DNA from: Eggerthellales bacterium
Lineage (GTDB): Bacteria > Actinomycetota > Coriobacteriia > Coriobacteriales > Eggerthellaceae
DNA length: 42,147 nucleotides
Assembly: GCA_029219345.1 (NCBI GenBank)
Contig: JAQXTF010000037.1
Coordinates: forward strand, 1 to 42,147
Direction of reading: 5' to 3'
Shown: positions 32,379 through 41,440 of the stretch, in pieces
Layout: every line of letters starts with the position of its first letter
Position numbering within the stretch: position 1 is the first letter of the stretch
The notes under the pieces: model-generated
Seen by the model: only the letters and a program-made list of their open reading frames with translations
Told to the model about the DNA's origin: nothing
Databases searched by the model: none
Translations under genes and position numbers: made by a program

Positions 32379-33806
32379 ATGCTTGAATCGCTTTCCGATC
32401 GATTACAAGGCGTCTTTGGCCGCTTGAAGGGCAAAGGCCGCCTGACTGAAGAAGACATCAATGAGGCTATGCGCGAAATTCGCATGGCGCTGCTTGAGGC
32501 GGACGTTAACTTCAAGGTGGTCAAGGGCTTTATCGCCCGCACCAAGGAGCGCTGCCTGGAAACAGACGTGCTTGACTCTCTGACCCCTGCTCAGAATGTG
32601 GTGAAGGTGGTGCTGGACGAGCTCACCAACTTGCTGGGCACCTCTGACAGCCGCCTGGTGATGGGCAGCCGCATTCCCAACGTTATCATGCTGGTGGGCC
32701 TTCAGGGCTCTGGTAAGACCACCGCAGCGGTTAAGCTGGCATATTTGCTGAAGGAACAGAAGCATAACCCCTTGGTGGTTGCCTGCGACGTGTATCGCCC
32801 CGCTGCAGCTGATCAGCTGGAAACTTTGGCCAACGAGATTGGCGTGCGTTGCTATCGTGGCGCTGGTGTTGACCCTGTTCAGATTGCCAAGGAAGGCGTC
32901 CAGGACGCTATTGACTCCATGCGCGACGTGGTTATCGTTGACACCGCGGGCCGTTTGCATGTTGACGAAGAGATGATGGCTGAGGCCGAGAACATCAAAG
33001 AGGCTGTTAAGCCTGACCAGATTCTGATGGTCGTTGACGCCATGACCGGCCAAGACGTGGTGAACGTTGCGGCGTCCTTTGCCGAGCGCGTTGACTTTGA
33101 CGGCGTCATCATGTCCAAGATGGACGGCGATGCTCGCGGCGGTGGCGCTTTGTCCATCCGCGAAGTCACGGGCAAACCCATCAAGTTCATCTCCCAGGGC
33201 GAAAAGCCCGACTCTTTGGAGGTCTTCCATCCCGACCGCATGGCCAAGCGCATCTTGGGCATGGGCGACATGGTCTCCCTTATTGAAAGCGCCGTTAAGC
33301 TGCAGGAAGAAGAGATCAAAGAGGAAGAGGCGAAGCGCCTGGCCAAGGCTCAGCTCACCTTTGACGACTTCCTGGAGATGAACAAGAAGGTCAATAAGAT
33401 CGGCGGCTTGAGCAAGCTCATCTCCGCACTTCCTGGTGGCGACAAGGCCATGAGCAAGGGCGAGGTTGACGAGGGTGTTTTCGAGCGCATGGCGGTTATT
33501 ATTGGCTCCATGACCAAGGCTGAGCGCCAGAAGCCCGATCTGATCAACGGCAGCCGCCGCGCGCGCATTGCCAAGGGCGCTGGCGTTACGGTGACCGACG
33601 TAAACCAGCTCATCAAGAAGTTCAACGAGACCCGCAAGATGGTCAAGAAGATGTATACGGCTCAGGAGCAGATGATGCAAAAGGGCGGCAAGAAGGGAAA
33701 GAAGGGCAAGAAGCGCGGTTTCCGCGGCGGTTTTGGCGGCAATCCGGCTTTGGGCGGCATGAGCATGTCTGACCTGAAAAAGATTCAGCAGATGATGGAC
33801 GAGTAA
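32379..33806 (+). CDS. ffh: Signal recognition particle protein Ffh
   Basis: This 475-residue SRP54 homologue binds signal peptides and 4.5S RNA. The NG domain starts LESLSDRLQGVFGRLKGKGRLTEEDINEAMREIRMALLEADVNFKVV. G1 is GLQGSGKTT (near residue 108), and DVYRPAAADQL, DTAGRLHVDEEMM and SKMDGDARGG follow. The Met-rich M domain (about 330-430) contains FLEMNKKVNKIGGLSKL and the RNA-binding SRRARIAKGAGVTVTDVNQLIKKF. The tail is rich in Gly, Lys and Met (MMQKGGKKGKKGKK...). Confidence 0.95.
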   Translation: MLESLSDRLQGVFGRLKGKGRLTEEDINEAMREIRMALLEADVNFKVVKGFIARTKERCLETDVLDSLTPAQNVVKVVLDELTNLLGTSDSRLVMGSRIPNVIMLVGLQGSGKTTAAVKLAYLLKEQKHNPLVVACDVYRPAAADQLETLANEIGVRCYRGAGVDPVQIAKEGVQDAIDSMRDVVIVDTAGRLHVDEEMMAEAENIKEAVKPDQILMVVDAMTGQDVVNVAASFAERVDFDGVIMSKMDGDARGGGALSIREVTGKPIKFISQGEKPDSLEVFHPDRMAKRILGMGDMVSLIESAVKLQEEEIKEEEAKRLAKAQLTFDDFLEMNKKVNKIGGLSKLISALPGGDKAMSKGEVDEGVFERMAVIIGSMTKAERQKPDLINGSRRARIAKGAGVTVTDVNQLIKKFNETRKMVKKMYTAQEQMMQKGGKKGKKGKKRGFRGGFGGNPALGGMSMSDLKKIQQMMDE

Positions 33807-33836
33807 TCGGATTCTGGTTGAATTATTAGTTTGTGC

Positions 33837-33865
33837 TTGTCAAAAGTACAATTTAGATATAGTAT
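33837..33865 (+). promoter_or_regulatory. Promoter of the rpsP-khpA-rimM-trmD operon
   Basis: TTGTCA (33837-33842) and TAGTAT (33860-33865) lie 17 bases apart in the 129-base gap after ffh. The region is AT-rich and the gene start is about 70 bases on. An imperfect AGGG/CCCT inverted repeat is found between the promoter and rpsP. Confidence 0.55.
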
Positions 33866-33935
33866 ATACAATCGCTGTTTTCTAGGGTAATTATGCCCTG
33901 CTTATAGATTTTGAGATAAAAAGGAGTTCATCTTC

Positions 33936-34181
33936 ATGGCAGTTAAGATTCGCCTTGCACGTCACGGTTCCAAGAAGCGTCCGTACTATCGTATTGTTGT
34001 TGCTAACTCTGCTTGCCGTCGCGACGGTCGTTTCATCGACCAGGTTGGTACCTACAACCCCCTGACCGAGCCTGCAACCGTTAAGATTGACTTGGCTAAG
34101 GTTGACGAGTGGGTCGCTAAGGGTGCTCAGCCTACCGATACCGCTAAGCGTCTGATTGACAACGCTCGCAAGGAAGCATAA
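33936..34181 (+). CDS. rpsP: Ribosomal protein S16
   Basis: This 81-residue small-subunit protein has the S16 pattern [41 protein letters not shown], followed by [20 protein letters not shown]. Its length is normal. AAGGAG precedes ATG 33936. It heads the conserved rpsP-khpA-rimM-trmD run. Confidence 0.97.
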   Translation: MAVKIRLARHGSKKRPYYRIVVANSACRRDGRFIDQVGTYNPLTEPATVKIDLAKVDEWVAKGAQPTDTAKRLIDNARKEA

Positions 34182-34183
34182 AA

Positions 34184-34438
34184 ATGCCTGAACTGACCGA
34201 GAAAATTTCCGGTCTTGTTGAGACGGTTGTTCGTCCCCTCATTGAGTTTGAGGACGATTTCGAGATTTCTGCTTTTGAGGAATCGGGAAACACGATCGTC
34301 GTGGAGCTGCGCGTGAACGAAGCCGATGCAGGCAAGGTCATCGGTCGTCAGGGCCGCATTATTAAAGCGGTTCGCACGATTGCGCGCGCTGCTGCTTCCC
34401 AAGAAAATGCTCATGTCGAAGTAGAGCTTATTGACTAA
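34184..34438 (+). CDS. khpA: KH-domain RNA-binding protein KhpA
   Basis: This 84-residue single KH-domain protein carries the RNA-binding GxxG loop in VIGRQGRIIKAVRTIARAAASQENAHVEVELID. It opens with LTEKISGLVETVVRPLIEFEDDFEISAFEESGN. Known KhpA proteins pair with KhpB and affect cell length and mRNA. It starts two bases after the rpsP stop and precedes rimM by two bases, matching the conserved order. Confidence 0.9.
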   Translation: MPELTEKISGLVETVVRPLIEFEDDFEISAFEESGNTIVVELRVNEADAGKVIGRQGRIIKAVRTIARAAASQENAHVEVELID

Positions 34439-34440
34439 CA

Positions 34441-34962
34441 ATGAGCGCTTGGGTTGACGTTGCCGTCTTAACGGGAACTAAAACGCTAGATGGAAGGCTC
34501 GTGGTGCGAAATGCACCGGGCCTTCCATTTTTGTTGTCTGAGGGCCTTACGGTTCATTTTGTGCCCCCGGTAACTGATGTTCCCCGAAACGGAATTATTG
34601 AAGAAATACAAGAAGGCGCCGGCGGCGATTACATTGTTCGCTTTAACACGGTGAAGGATAAAACGGCAGCTGGCAAGCTGCTGGGTTGCCATGTGCTTAT
34701 GAGCAGGGAAGACCTGGACGCCATTCAGGCTGCTTTGGCTGATCAATCTTTCATTGGCTATGACGTGGTTGATGAGGAAATGGGCCTTTTGGGCACCGTT
34801 GAGGCCCTTGAGCAGATGCCTGCTCAGTTCTTGCTTTCGGTGAAGCCGGCAGATGATGGCCCTAGCTTCTACATTCCCTTTGTGGAGGAGTTCATCCTAG
34901 AGGTGAACGTTGATGACAAGGTCATCAACGTAGATATTCCCGTGGGTCTTTTGGAACTGTAA
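34441..34962 (+). CDS. rimM: Ribosome maturation factor RimM
   Basis: This 173-residue protein helps mature the 30S head and binds S19. The N-terminal region includes VAVLTGTKTLDGRLVVRNAPGLPFLL. The PRC-barrel half includes MSREDLDAIQAAL, SFIGYDVVDEEMGLLGTVEALEQMP and YIPFVEEFILEVNVDDKVINVDIPVGLLEL. The family N-terminal G-[RK]-[IV]-x-x-x-x-G is partly changed here. Context between khpA and trmD makes the call firm. Confidence 0.88.
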   Translation: MSAWVDVAVLTGTKTLDGRLVVRNAPGLPFLLSEGLTVHFVPPVTDVPRNGIIEEIQEGAGGDYIVRFNTVKDKTAAGKLLGCHVLMSREDLDAIQAALADQSFIGYDVVDEEMGLLGTVEALEQMPAQFLLSVKPADDGPSFYIPFVEEFILEVNVDDKVINVDIPVGLLEL

Positions 34963-34971
34963 GGGGCACTA

Positions 34972-35703
34972 ATGCGCATTGATACTCTGTCAACGTTCCC
35001 CGATATGTTTAGCTCCGTCATGGGCTGCTCCATCATGAAGCGCGCCCAAGATAAGGGCTTTTTGGAGTTTCACGCCCATGACCTGAGGGACTGGACCCAC
35101 GACAGGCATCGCACTACCGATGATGACCCTTTTGGCGGCGGTCATGGCCTGGTTATGAAGTGCGAGCCTATTTTCGAGGCCTATGATGACTTAAGCGCAG
35201 TTGGCGACCATAAGCCTTACACCATTCTGCTCTCTCCCACGGGCGTTCCCTTCAATGATGCTCTGGCAACCGAGCTTTCCACCAAAGACCATATGCTGTT
35301 TATCTGCGGCCACTACGAGGGCATTGATGAGCGCGTGTATTCATTGGCCGATGCCACCATTTCTTTGGGTGATTATGTTCTGACCAGCGGCGAGCTTGCT
35401 TCCATGGTGATAATTGATGCTGTGGTGCGCAAGATCCCCGGCGTGCTGGGCGCTGAGTTGGGCGCGGTGGATGAGAGCTTCTGCGGCAATTTGCTGGAGT
35501 ATCCTCAGTACACACGGCCCGCAAGCTATCGCGGCATGGATGTCCCCGCCGAGCTGCTTTCGGGCAATCATGCGCTCATTGCCAAATGGCGTCGCCAGCA
35601 AAGCTTGGAGCGCACTTATCGTTGGCGTCCCGATTTACTGGATGATGCTGATTTAAGCGCCGATGATAGGCGTTTTTTGCAATCTTTAGAGGCTGCCGAA
35701 TAA
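34972..35703 (+). CDS. trmD: tRNA (guanine(37)-N1)-methyltransferase
   Basis: This 243-residue SPOUT methyltransferase methylates G37 next to the anticodon. The motifs are MRIDTLSTFPDMF, HRTTDDDPFGGGHGLVMKCEPIFEA, LLSPTGVPFN and ICGHYEGIDERVYSLADATISLGDYVLTSGELASMVIIDAVVRKIPGVLG (knot and SAM site). It begins nine bases after rimM. The usual follower, rplS, is not present; lepB comes next. Confidence 0.95.
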   Translation: MRIDTLSTFPDMFSSVMGCSIMKRAQDKGFLEFHAHDLRDWTHDRHRTTDDDPFGGGHGLVMKCEPIFEAYDDLSAVGDHKPYTILLSPTGVPFNDALATELSTKDHMLFICGHYEGIDERVYSLADATISLGDYVLTSGELASMVIIDAVVRKIPGVLGAELGAVDESFCGNLLEYPQYTRPASYRGMDVPAELLSGNHALIAKWRRQQSLERTYRWRPDLLDDADLSADDRRFLQSLEAAE

Positions 35704-35763
35704 AGGCCTGGGCCTAAGCGGTAGAATAATTTTTTACGATTTTTGAGGAATGAAGGAGGGAGC

Positions 35764-36354
35764 ATGGCTGAGACCGCAATTGCTTTAGATGGCAATGAGC
35801 AAACGCCTAAGCGAAACCCTGGACAATCCCTCTTGAGTTTCTTTGGGCTGCTTGCTTTAGTGCTGCTGTTTGCTTTCTTGCTGCGCACCTTTGTGTTCCA
35901 GCCTTATGAGATTCCTTCTGGCTCAATGGAGGAAACCATCATGCCGGGCGATATGGTGTTTTCTGAGAAGATCTCATATCACCTGCGCGATATTGAAGCG
36001 GGGGATATTGTGACTTTCCAAGAACCCAACCCCGCCAATCCCGAGAAGCCCCGCGTGCTGATCAAGCGCTGTATTGCTTTGGAGGGGCAGACGGTCAATC
36101 TTGTTGAAGGGGTGGTTTACGTAGACAACCAGCCCTTGAATGAGCCTTACACGGGCGGAAAAGCCACCAAGCCCCTGAATTCCACCACGGTGCAGTATCC
36201 CTACACCGTTCCCGATGGACATATTTGGGTGATGGGCGATAATCGCACGTCATCGCTGGATTCCCGCTATTTTGGCGCCGTGCCCGTAAGCAGTGTGAAT
36301 GGCCGCGCATTCTTCACCTATTGGCCCATTGGAAGCATCGGGCTGCTTGAATAA
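35764..36354 (+). CDS. lepB: Signal peptidase I
   Basis: This 196-residue type I signal peptidase removes signal peptides at the outer face of the membrane. A single membrane anchor lies at about residues 22-42. The Ser/Lys dyad is Ser54 in PSGSMEETIMPGD and Lys100 in VLIKRCIALEG. GDNRTSSLDSRYFGAVP is the conserved C-terminal box. ATG 35764 follows GAAGGAGGGAGC; the in-frame ATG 35743 lies upstream of this site and is less likely. It sits where lepB follows trmD and rplS in other genomes. Confidence 0.92.
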   Translation: MAETAIALDGNEQTPKRNPGQSLLSFFGLLALVLLFAFLLRTFVFQPYEIPSGSMEETIMPGDMVFSEKISYHLRDIEAGDIVTFQEPNPANPEKPRVLIKRCIALEGQTVNLVEGVVYVDNQPLNEPYTGGKATKPLNSTTVQYPYTVPDGHIWVMGDNRTSSLDSRYFGAVPVSSVNGRAFFTYWPIGSIGLLE

Positions 36355-36405
36355 AGGAACAACGACCGCGAAAACGGTCTGGCAATTTTAAGATTGAGGA
36401 GAATT

Positions 36406-37341
36406 ATGGCAACGCAAGATATCGAGGAAACGGCAAAACCGTTACCTCCCACCTTCCAAGACGTCATCATGAACTTGCAGCGCTTCTGGGCAAAGCAGGG
36501 TTGCGTGGTGCTGCAGCCTTACGATAACGAGGTTGGCGCCGGCACCTTCCATACCGCCACCACTCTGCGTGCGTTGGGTCCCAGCGTATGGCGCACCGCT
36601 TACGTGCAGCCTTGCCGCCGTCCTACTGACGGTCGCTACGGTGAGAACCCCAACCGCATGCAGCACTACTATCAGTTCCAGGTGCTTATCAAGCCTTCTC
36701 CCGAGCGTTCTCAGGAACTGTATCTGGAAAGCCTGGAGGCCATTGGCATCAACGTGGCTGAGCATGACGTTCGCTTCGTTGAGGACGACTGGGAAAGCCC
36801 CACGTTGGGCGCCTGGGGTCTGGGCTGGGAAGTATGGATTGACGGCATGGAGTGCACCCAGTTCACCTACTTCCAGCAGGTGGGCGGCTTTGAGTGCAGC
36901 CCTGTTCCCGTTGAAATTACCTACGGCCTGGAACGCCTGACCATGTACATTCAGGGCGTCGATTCCGTATACGACATCATCTGGAGCCGCTCCGATGACG
37001 GCACCGTGTTCACCTACGGCGACGTTTTCCTGGAGAACGAGAAGGAATTCTCTGCTTACAACTTTGAAGTTGCCGATACCGAGCTTTTGTTCGGCGAGTT
37101 CGACCGCTACGAGGCTGAATGCAACCGCGTTTTGGCCGAGGGTCTGCCGCTGCCCGCATACGACTACGTGCTGAAGTGCTCACACGCTTTCAACCTGCTT
37201 GACGCGCGCGGCGTTATTTCCGCAACCGAGCGCATGGGCTACATTCTGCGTGTTCGTACCATTGCCAAGGCTTGCTGCGCCAGCTATCTGGAGCATGTGG
37301 TGGGCCAGGCACCGGTTGAAGATGACGGAAAGGAGGCCTAA
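36406..37341 (+). CDS. glyQ: Glycyl-tRNA synthetase alpha subunit
   Basis: This 311-residue subunit of the heterotetrameric class II glycyl-tRNA synthetase carries [49 protein letters not shown]. The core motifs [35 protein letters not shown] and [36 protein letters not shown] follow. ATG 36406 follows GAGGAG. glyS starts two bases past the stop. A small hairpin GACCG-CGAAAA-CGGTC at 36364-36379 precedes the gene, but no T-box features are seen. Confidence 0.95.
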   Translation: MATQDIEETAKPLPPTFQDVIMNLQRFWAKQGCVVLQPYDNEVGAGTFHTATTLRALGPSVWRTAYVQPCRRPTDGRYGENPNRMQHYYQFQVLIKPSPERSQELYLESLEAIGINVAEHDVRFVEDDWESPTLGAWGLGWEVWIDGMECTQFTYFQQVGGFECSPVPVEITYGLERLTMYIQGVDSVYDIIWSRSDDGTVFTYGDVFLENEKEFSAYNFEVADTELLFGEFDRYEAECNRVLAEGLPLPAYDYVLKCSHAFNLLDARGVISATERMGYILRVRTIAKACCASYLEHVVGQAPVEDDGKEA

Positions 37342-37343
37342 TC

Positions 37344-39431
37344 ATGGCAACTCAGACTTTGGCTTTTGAGATTGGCACCGAAGAGCTGCCTGCATTCGAC
37401 CTGCATAATGCCACCCTTCAGATGGAGAAGCTGGCCAAGACCGCTTTCGAATCTGCTGGTATTGCCTATGGTGAGATTTCTGTTTACTCCACGCCTCGCC
37501 GCATTATTTTGATTGCTACCGAAGTCCCCGAGGAAACCGAGGCTTTGGAGGAAGTTTTCAAGGGTCCTGCTGTCAAGATCGCCTTTGACGCTGAGGGCAA
37601 CCCCACCAAGGCTGCTTTGGGCTTTGCCCGCGGTAAGGGCGTTGACGCTGCCGATTTGGAGCGTCGCGTGGATAATGGCGTTGAATACGTGTACGCCACC
37701 AAGCGCACCCCCGCAAAGCGCATTGCGGACCTTCTGCCCGAGCTGCTGCGCGGCCTGATCACGGGCCTGTCTTGGCCCCGTCCCCAGCGTTGGGGCTCTC
37801 TGACCGACCAGTTTCGTCGCCCGGTACGTTGGCTGGTTGCCCTGCTGGGCACTGAGGTTGTTGACGTGCAGTTCGCTGGCCTGACCGCCGGCACCACCAC
37901 TCGCGGCCATCGCTTTCTGGCCCCTGGCCCCTTTGAGGTTCCCTGCGCTGATGAGCTGCTGAATGTGCTGCGCGGTGCTTACGTGGTTACCTCCGAGGCA
38001 GAGCGCGAGGCTGAAATTCGCAAGCAGATCAAGGCCATTGAAGAGAAGACCGGCCTGGTGGCCGAACTTCCTGCCAAGGTTATGGCAGAGGTTGTGAACC
38101 TAGTTGAGTATCCTACCGCCATGGTGGGCACCTTCGATGAGCTGTTCTTGGCCGTTCCTAAGGAAATCATCGTTGACGCAATGCTGGTGCATCAGCGCTA
38201 CTTCCCGCTGTTCACCGCCGATGGTGCCCTGACCAACAAGTTCATTGTTACCTCTAATGGCGATCCCAAGTTTGAAGCCAACATCATCGACGGCAACCAG
38301 CGCGTTGTGGCTGCTCGTCTGTATGACGCAAAGTTCTTTTACGACGAAGACCTGAAGAAGCCCTTAGAGGCTTACGTGGACGATCTGGAGAATGTGGTCT
38401 TCCAGGAGTCTTTGGGCACCACCCGCGCCAAGGTTTCCCGCATTGAGGCCCTTGCCGGTCAGCTTGCCAGCCAAGCTGGTCTGTGCGAGAGCGACATCGC
38501 AGAGGCAAAGCGCGCTGCCTTCTTGGCAAAGGCCGACCTGGTTTCGGGCGCCGTTGTTGAGTTCACCAGCGTTCAGGGCATTATGGGCTCTTATTACGCA
38601 AAGGCTGCAGGCGAAACCGATCAGGTTGCTCAGGCCATTGCCGATCATTACCGTCCTCGCTTCTCCGGCGACGACCTGCCCGAATCTTTGGTGGGCAAGT
38701 GCGTGGCAGCTGCCGACAAGCTGGATACCATCTGCGGCCTGTTTGCTGTGAATCAGGGTCCTACGGGCTCTTCCGACCCCTTTGCTCTGCGCCGTCAATC
38801 CATCGGCATCATTGCTATGCTGCAGGCTGGTTTGAACATCTCTTTGGCCGATGCAATTGATTTTGCCCTCGATTCCTACGAGAAGCAGGGTATTGCATTC
38901 GAACGCGGTCCTGTGCGCCAGCAGGTTATCGAATTCTTCGTCACCCGCACCAAGGTGAGCTTGAAGGATGGCGGCTGCTCTCCTGACACCATTGAGGCAG
39001 TGCTCTCCACGGGCGTTTGCGAGCCTGCAGTGATCATCACCCGCGCAAAGGCTCTGGAGGCTGCACGTAAGGATAACGCTGAGACCTTTGATGATCTTGC
39101 CACTGCTTTTGCCCGCGCCAACAACCTGCGCGACGCAGAGGTCGGCGTTGAATACGACGAAGCGGCTCTGTCTGAGGTTCAGGCTGCATTGAGCTGTGCT
39201 ATTTGTGAGGCTGAGACCAAGGTAGCCAAGGCGCTGGGCGAAGACGACTACGAGGCAGCACTGGCAAGCCTGGCTGCTCTGCGTAACCCCGTTGACCTGT
39301 TCTTCGAGAAGGTCATGGTCAAGGACGAAGACCTGGCTGTGCGCGCCAACAACATGAAATTGCTGAATCGCTTCGTTGCGGTGTTCGCTCACGTGGCTGA
39401 TTTCGGCCTTATGGCGAGGGCATCTAAGTAA
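37344..39431 (+). CDS. glyS: Glycyl-tRNA synthetase beta subunit
   Basis: This 695-residue beta subunit binds tRNA-Gly and completes the alpha2beta2 enzyme. It begins with TLAFEIGTEELPAFDLHNATLQMEKLAK. VVNLVEYPTAMVGTFDELFLAVPKEIIVDAMLVHQRYFPL, SNGDPKFEANIIDGNQRVVAARLYDAKFFYDEDLK and the HD-like GIMGSYYAKAAGE follow. A helical C-terminus (residues 590-690) is the anticodon-binding region. Its length is normal, and a strong terminator follows. Confidence 0.95.
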   Translation: MATQTLAFEIGTEELPAFDLHNATLQMEKLAKTAFESAGIAYGEISVYSTPRRIILIATEVPEETEALEEVFKGPAVKIAFDAEGNPTKAALGFARGKGVDAADLERRVDNGVEYVYATKRTPAKRIADLLPELLRGLITGLSWPRPQRWGSLTDQFRRPVRWLVALLGTEVVDVQFAGLTAGTTTRGHRFLAPGPFEVPCADELLNVLRGAYVVTSEAEREAEIRKQIKAIEEKTGLVAELPAKVMAEVVNLVEYPTAMVGTFDELFLAVPKEIIVDAMLVHQRYFPLFTADGALTNKFIVTSNGDPKFEANIIDGNQRVVAARLYDAKFFYDEDLKKPLEAYVDDLENVVFQESLGTTRAKVSRIEALAGQLASQAGLCESDIAEAKRAAFLAKADLVSGAVVEFTSVQGIMGSYYAKAAGETDQVAQAIADHYRPRFSGDDLPESLVGKCVAAADKLDTICGLFAVNQGPTGSSDPFALRRQSIGIIAMLQAGLNISLADAIDFALDSYEKQGIAFERGPVRQQVIEFFVTRTKVSLKDGGCSPDTIEAVLSTGVCEPAVIITRAKALEAARKDNAETFDDLATAFARANNLRDAEVGVEYDEAALSEVQAALSCAICEAETKVAKALGEDDYEAALASLAALRNPVDLFFEKVMVKDEDLAVRANNMKLLNRFVAVFAHVADFGLMARASK

Positions 39432-39454
39432 TTAGGCTCTGAACTGGTAAAACG

Positions 39455-39488
39455 AAGGCTGTCATGTAAACGCATGACAGCCTTTTTT
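39455..39488 (+). terminator. Terminator after glyQS
   Basis: AAGGCTGTCATG and CATGACAGCCTT form a perfect 12-base stem around a six-base loop, followed by TTTTC. It lies 23 bases after the glyS stop. Confidence 0.9.
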
Positions 39489-39497
39489 CTTCAAATT

Positions 39498-39526
39498 TTG
39501 AAAAATACCCTATTTTGCGTGATAGA
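39498..39526 (+). promoter_or_regulatory. Possible promoter of tatA
   Basis: TTGAAA (39498-39503) is 17 bases from a weak -10 GATAGA (39521-39526). An inverted repeat around GTCCCATAGTGGG (about 39540-39560) lies between this and the gene, and could be a binding site or hairpin. Confidence 0.3.
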
Positions 39527-39593
39527 CGATTTGCCCGACATGTCCCATAGTGGGCACTGTCAAGAACAAATCAGTCCGTCGAAAGGAACGAAC

Positions 39594-39845
39594 ATGCCTT
39601 TGCCTAAGGGTTTTGAATGGGTCATCATTCTTATTGTTGCTCTGCTGATCTTTGGTCCCAAGAACCTTCCCAAGCTGGGTGCCGCTTTTGGTAAGACCGT
39701 CAAGAACCTGCGCGAGGGCCTGAGCGACGGCAAGGACGAAGAGAAGTCCGAAGAGGCTGAGGTAGTTGAAGAAGCTCCCAAGAAGCGCGTAGTTAAGAAG
39801 GTCGTCGAAGTAGAAGTTGACGCGGACGAAGAAGAGAAGAAGTAA
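39594..39845 (+). CDS. tatA: Twin-arginine translocase subunit TatA/TatE family
   Basis: This 83-residue protein has one N-terminal membrane helix (EWVIILIVALLIFGPKNLP) followed by the amphipathic helix KLGAAFGKTVKNLREGLSDGKDEEK. The tail is charged (EEAEVVEEAPKKRVVKK...). The FGPxxLP motif is diagnostic for TatA/B. TatA versus TatB cannot be told with certainty, and no tatC is nearby. ATG 39594 follows GAAAGGAAC; an upstream frame at 39474 runs through the glyS terminator and is rejected. Confidence 0.9.
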   Translation: MPLPKGFEWVIILIVALLIFGPKNLPKLGAAFGKTVKNLREGLSDGKDEEKSEEAEVVEEAPKKRVVKKVVEVEVDADEEEKK

Positions 39846-39869
39846 AAACCTTCATTTCTCAACACTCGC

Positions 39870-39901
39870 AAGGAAGGTCGGTTCGCCGGCCTTCCTTTTT
39901 T
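39870..39901 (+). terminator. Terminator after tatA
   Basis: AAGGAAGGTCGG and CCGGCCTTCCTT form a stable stem with a TTCG loop, followed by TTTTT. It lies 25 bases past the tatA stop and separates it from the LuxR-type gene. Confidence 0.9.
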
Positions 39902-39976
39902 GTGTTTGAAGAGCATCAGAAAAGGTGCAAACTGGTAACATAAGAAAGTTGAAGAATCGCGTTAAGGAGGTGACCT

Positions 39977-41425
39977 ATGGGGGCCAAAATGAAGCAACTT
40001 TTTGCTGAGTTGTTCGGCTTTGCTTGCTTCCAGGGTTTCCTTTTTGCGCTTTTCGTGATGGGACCCAACGTGCCCTTGAGCATTGGCTCTCTGGAGTTTC
40101 ATCGTGGAAGCCTTTTTGTGGTGCTCATATCTGCCGCCATCATGCTAGCGCTTCTGCGATGCCTTCCCAGCGCCGCCTTGCGCGATCGCATGAAACCTGC
40201 GCTCACGTATCTGTATGCCCTCTTGCTTATTGCTGCTTCGTTTTTACTGCTGTTTTTGGGCGAGACCTATCAGATTCTTGGCTTGGTTGCCGCATCTGTG
40301 CAGGGCTTGGCCTTGGCCCCCTTGCTATGCTGCTGGGGCAGATTACTGGGCTCTTTGAATCTTGATGATGCGTCCTTTATTGTTATTCTGGGATCGGTTG
40401 TGGGTGCCGTGGTGGCTGCCTTGTGCTGCTTGGCTCCTGAATACCTGGGCCATGTGCTTATTGACCTGCTTCCCCTGGGTGCGGCTTCTACCTTGCAGAT
40501 TCGCTTGAAGGAGCCGCTGGAATATGCGGAGGCTCAGGCTCCTTCGGCAAAAGCGATTGACCTTTCAGGGCGCATTATGGCCGGCGCTTTGGTTTTTGGC
40601 GTTGGCTGCGGCTTTGCCCATTCTTACGTGGGTGTTTTCGCAGGTGCTGAAGTTTCGTTTATGGCCTCGCTGCTAATTTTCATTATGCTGGGCGTTGCTG
40701 CCTTGCAGATATTTTTCAGGCCGGTGGCAATTGCGTCTGCGCCCAAAGAGAATCAGCCTCAGTTTGCGGCGCGCCAAGGATCGCTGACCTATGTATACCG
40801 CCTTGCAGTGCTTATGATGGTGGCGGGCTTTTTGTTCGCTCCGGCGTTACAGCACTTTACCTTCAACGGGCAGTCCATAGTATTCGCGGGCTTTCTAGGC
40901 CTTCTGATGGTGCTGCTGGTGGTGTTCCTCATTAATGCTTTGACCACTTCCCGAGACCCGGTTTTGACCTTTTCCGCCGGTTTTGCATTGCTGCTCACCG
41001 GACAGGCCTTGGGTCTTGCCCTGGGCGGTTTGTGCAATGGCCTTATGGCGCCGGGATCTTTTGAAACCTGGGCTTTTGCCATTGCGGGTCTTTTCGTGCT
41101 TATTGCTTATCTGTTCCTTTTCACCGAAAACGATTTGGGCGAATTGGGTACGGTTGTTGATGCTATTGACAGCTTCGATGAAGCTTGCGAACGCTTGGTG
41201 AAGGAATGCGGCTTGTCCAAGCGTGAGGCTGAAATTCTGCCTTTGGCCTTGAAGGGCCGCACGGGCGAGCGCATAGCTGAGCAGTTTGTCATTTCCAAGA
41301 GCACGGTGGACACCCATCTGCGCCGCATTTACGGCAAATGCGGCGTGCACAGCAGGCAAGAGCTTATTGACCTGGGCGAGCGTACCGCAGAAGAAGTTGC
41401 CCGTCAGCAACGGAATAGCCAATAG
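39977..41425 (+). CDS. Membrane-anchored LuxR-type transcription regulator
   Basis: This 482-residue protein has about twelve hydrophobic membrane segments in its N-terminal 390 residues, much like a transporter. It ends in a LuxR/FixJ helix-turn-helix at about 412-475: LVKECGLSKREAEILPLALKGRTGERIAEQFVISKSTVDTHLRRIYGKCGVHSRQELIDL. No receiver or kinase domain is present. Such MFS-like/LuxR fusions are abundant in Eggerthellaceae, are often near enzymes they control, and their signals are mostly unknown. ATG 39977 follows AAGGAGGTGA, a perfect match to the 16S anti-Shine-Dalgarno. It is downstream of a terminator, and the dGTPase-like gene starts 15 bases past its stop. Confidence 0.88.
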   Translation: MGAKMKQLFAELFGFACFQGFLFALFVMGPNVPLSIGSLEFHRGSLFVVLISAAIMLALLRCLPSAALRDRMKPALTYLYALLLIAASFLLLFLGETYQILGLVAASVQGLALAPLLCCWGRLLGSLNLDDASFIVILGSVVGAVVAALCCLAPEYLGHVLIDLLPLGAASTLQIRLKEPLEYAEAQAPSAKAIDLSGRIMAGALVFGVGCGFAHSYVGVFAGAEVSFMASLLIFIMLGVAALQIFFRPVAIASAPKENQPQFAARQGSLTYVYRLAVLMMVAGFLFAPALQHFTFNGQSIVFAGFLGLLMVLLVVFLINALTTSRDPVLTFSAGFALLLTGQALGLALGGLCNGLMAPGSFETWAFAIAGLFVLIAYLFLFTENDLGELGTVVDAIDSFDEACERLVKECGLSKREAEILPLALKGRTGERIAEQFVISKSTVDTHLRRIYGKCGVHSRQELIDLGERTAEEVARQQRNSQ

Positions 41426-41440
41426 GTAAGGAGCCAGATT

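Noticed and set aside
36364-36385. T-box-like leader before glyQ
   Set aside because: A small hairpin is present, but there is no specifier loop, no T-box sequence and no antiterminator, and the leader is only about 50 bases.
39474-39593. Longer N-terminus for tatA
   Set aside because: It runs back through the glyQS terminator and has no ribosome-binding site; TatA homology begins at 39594.
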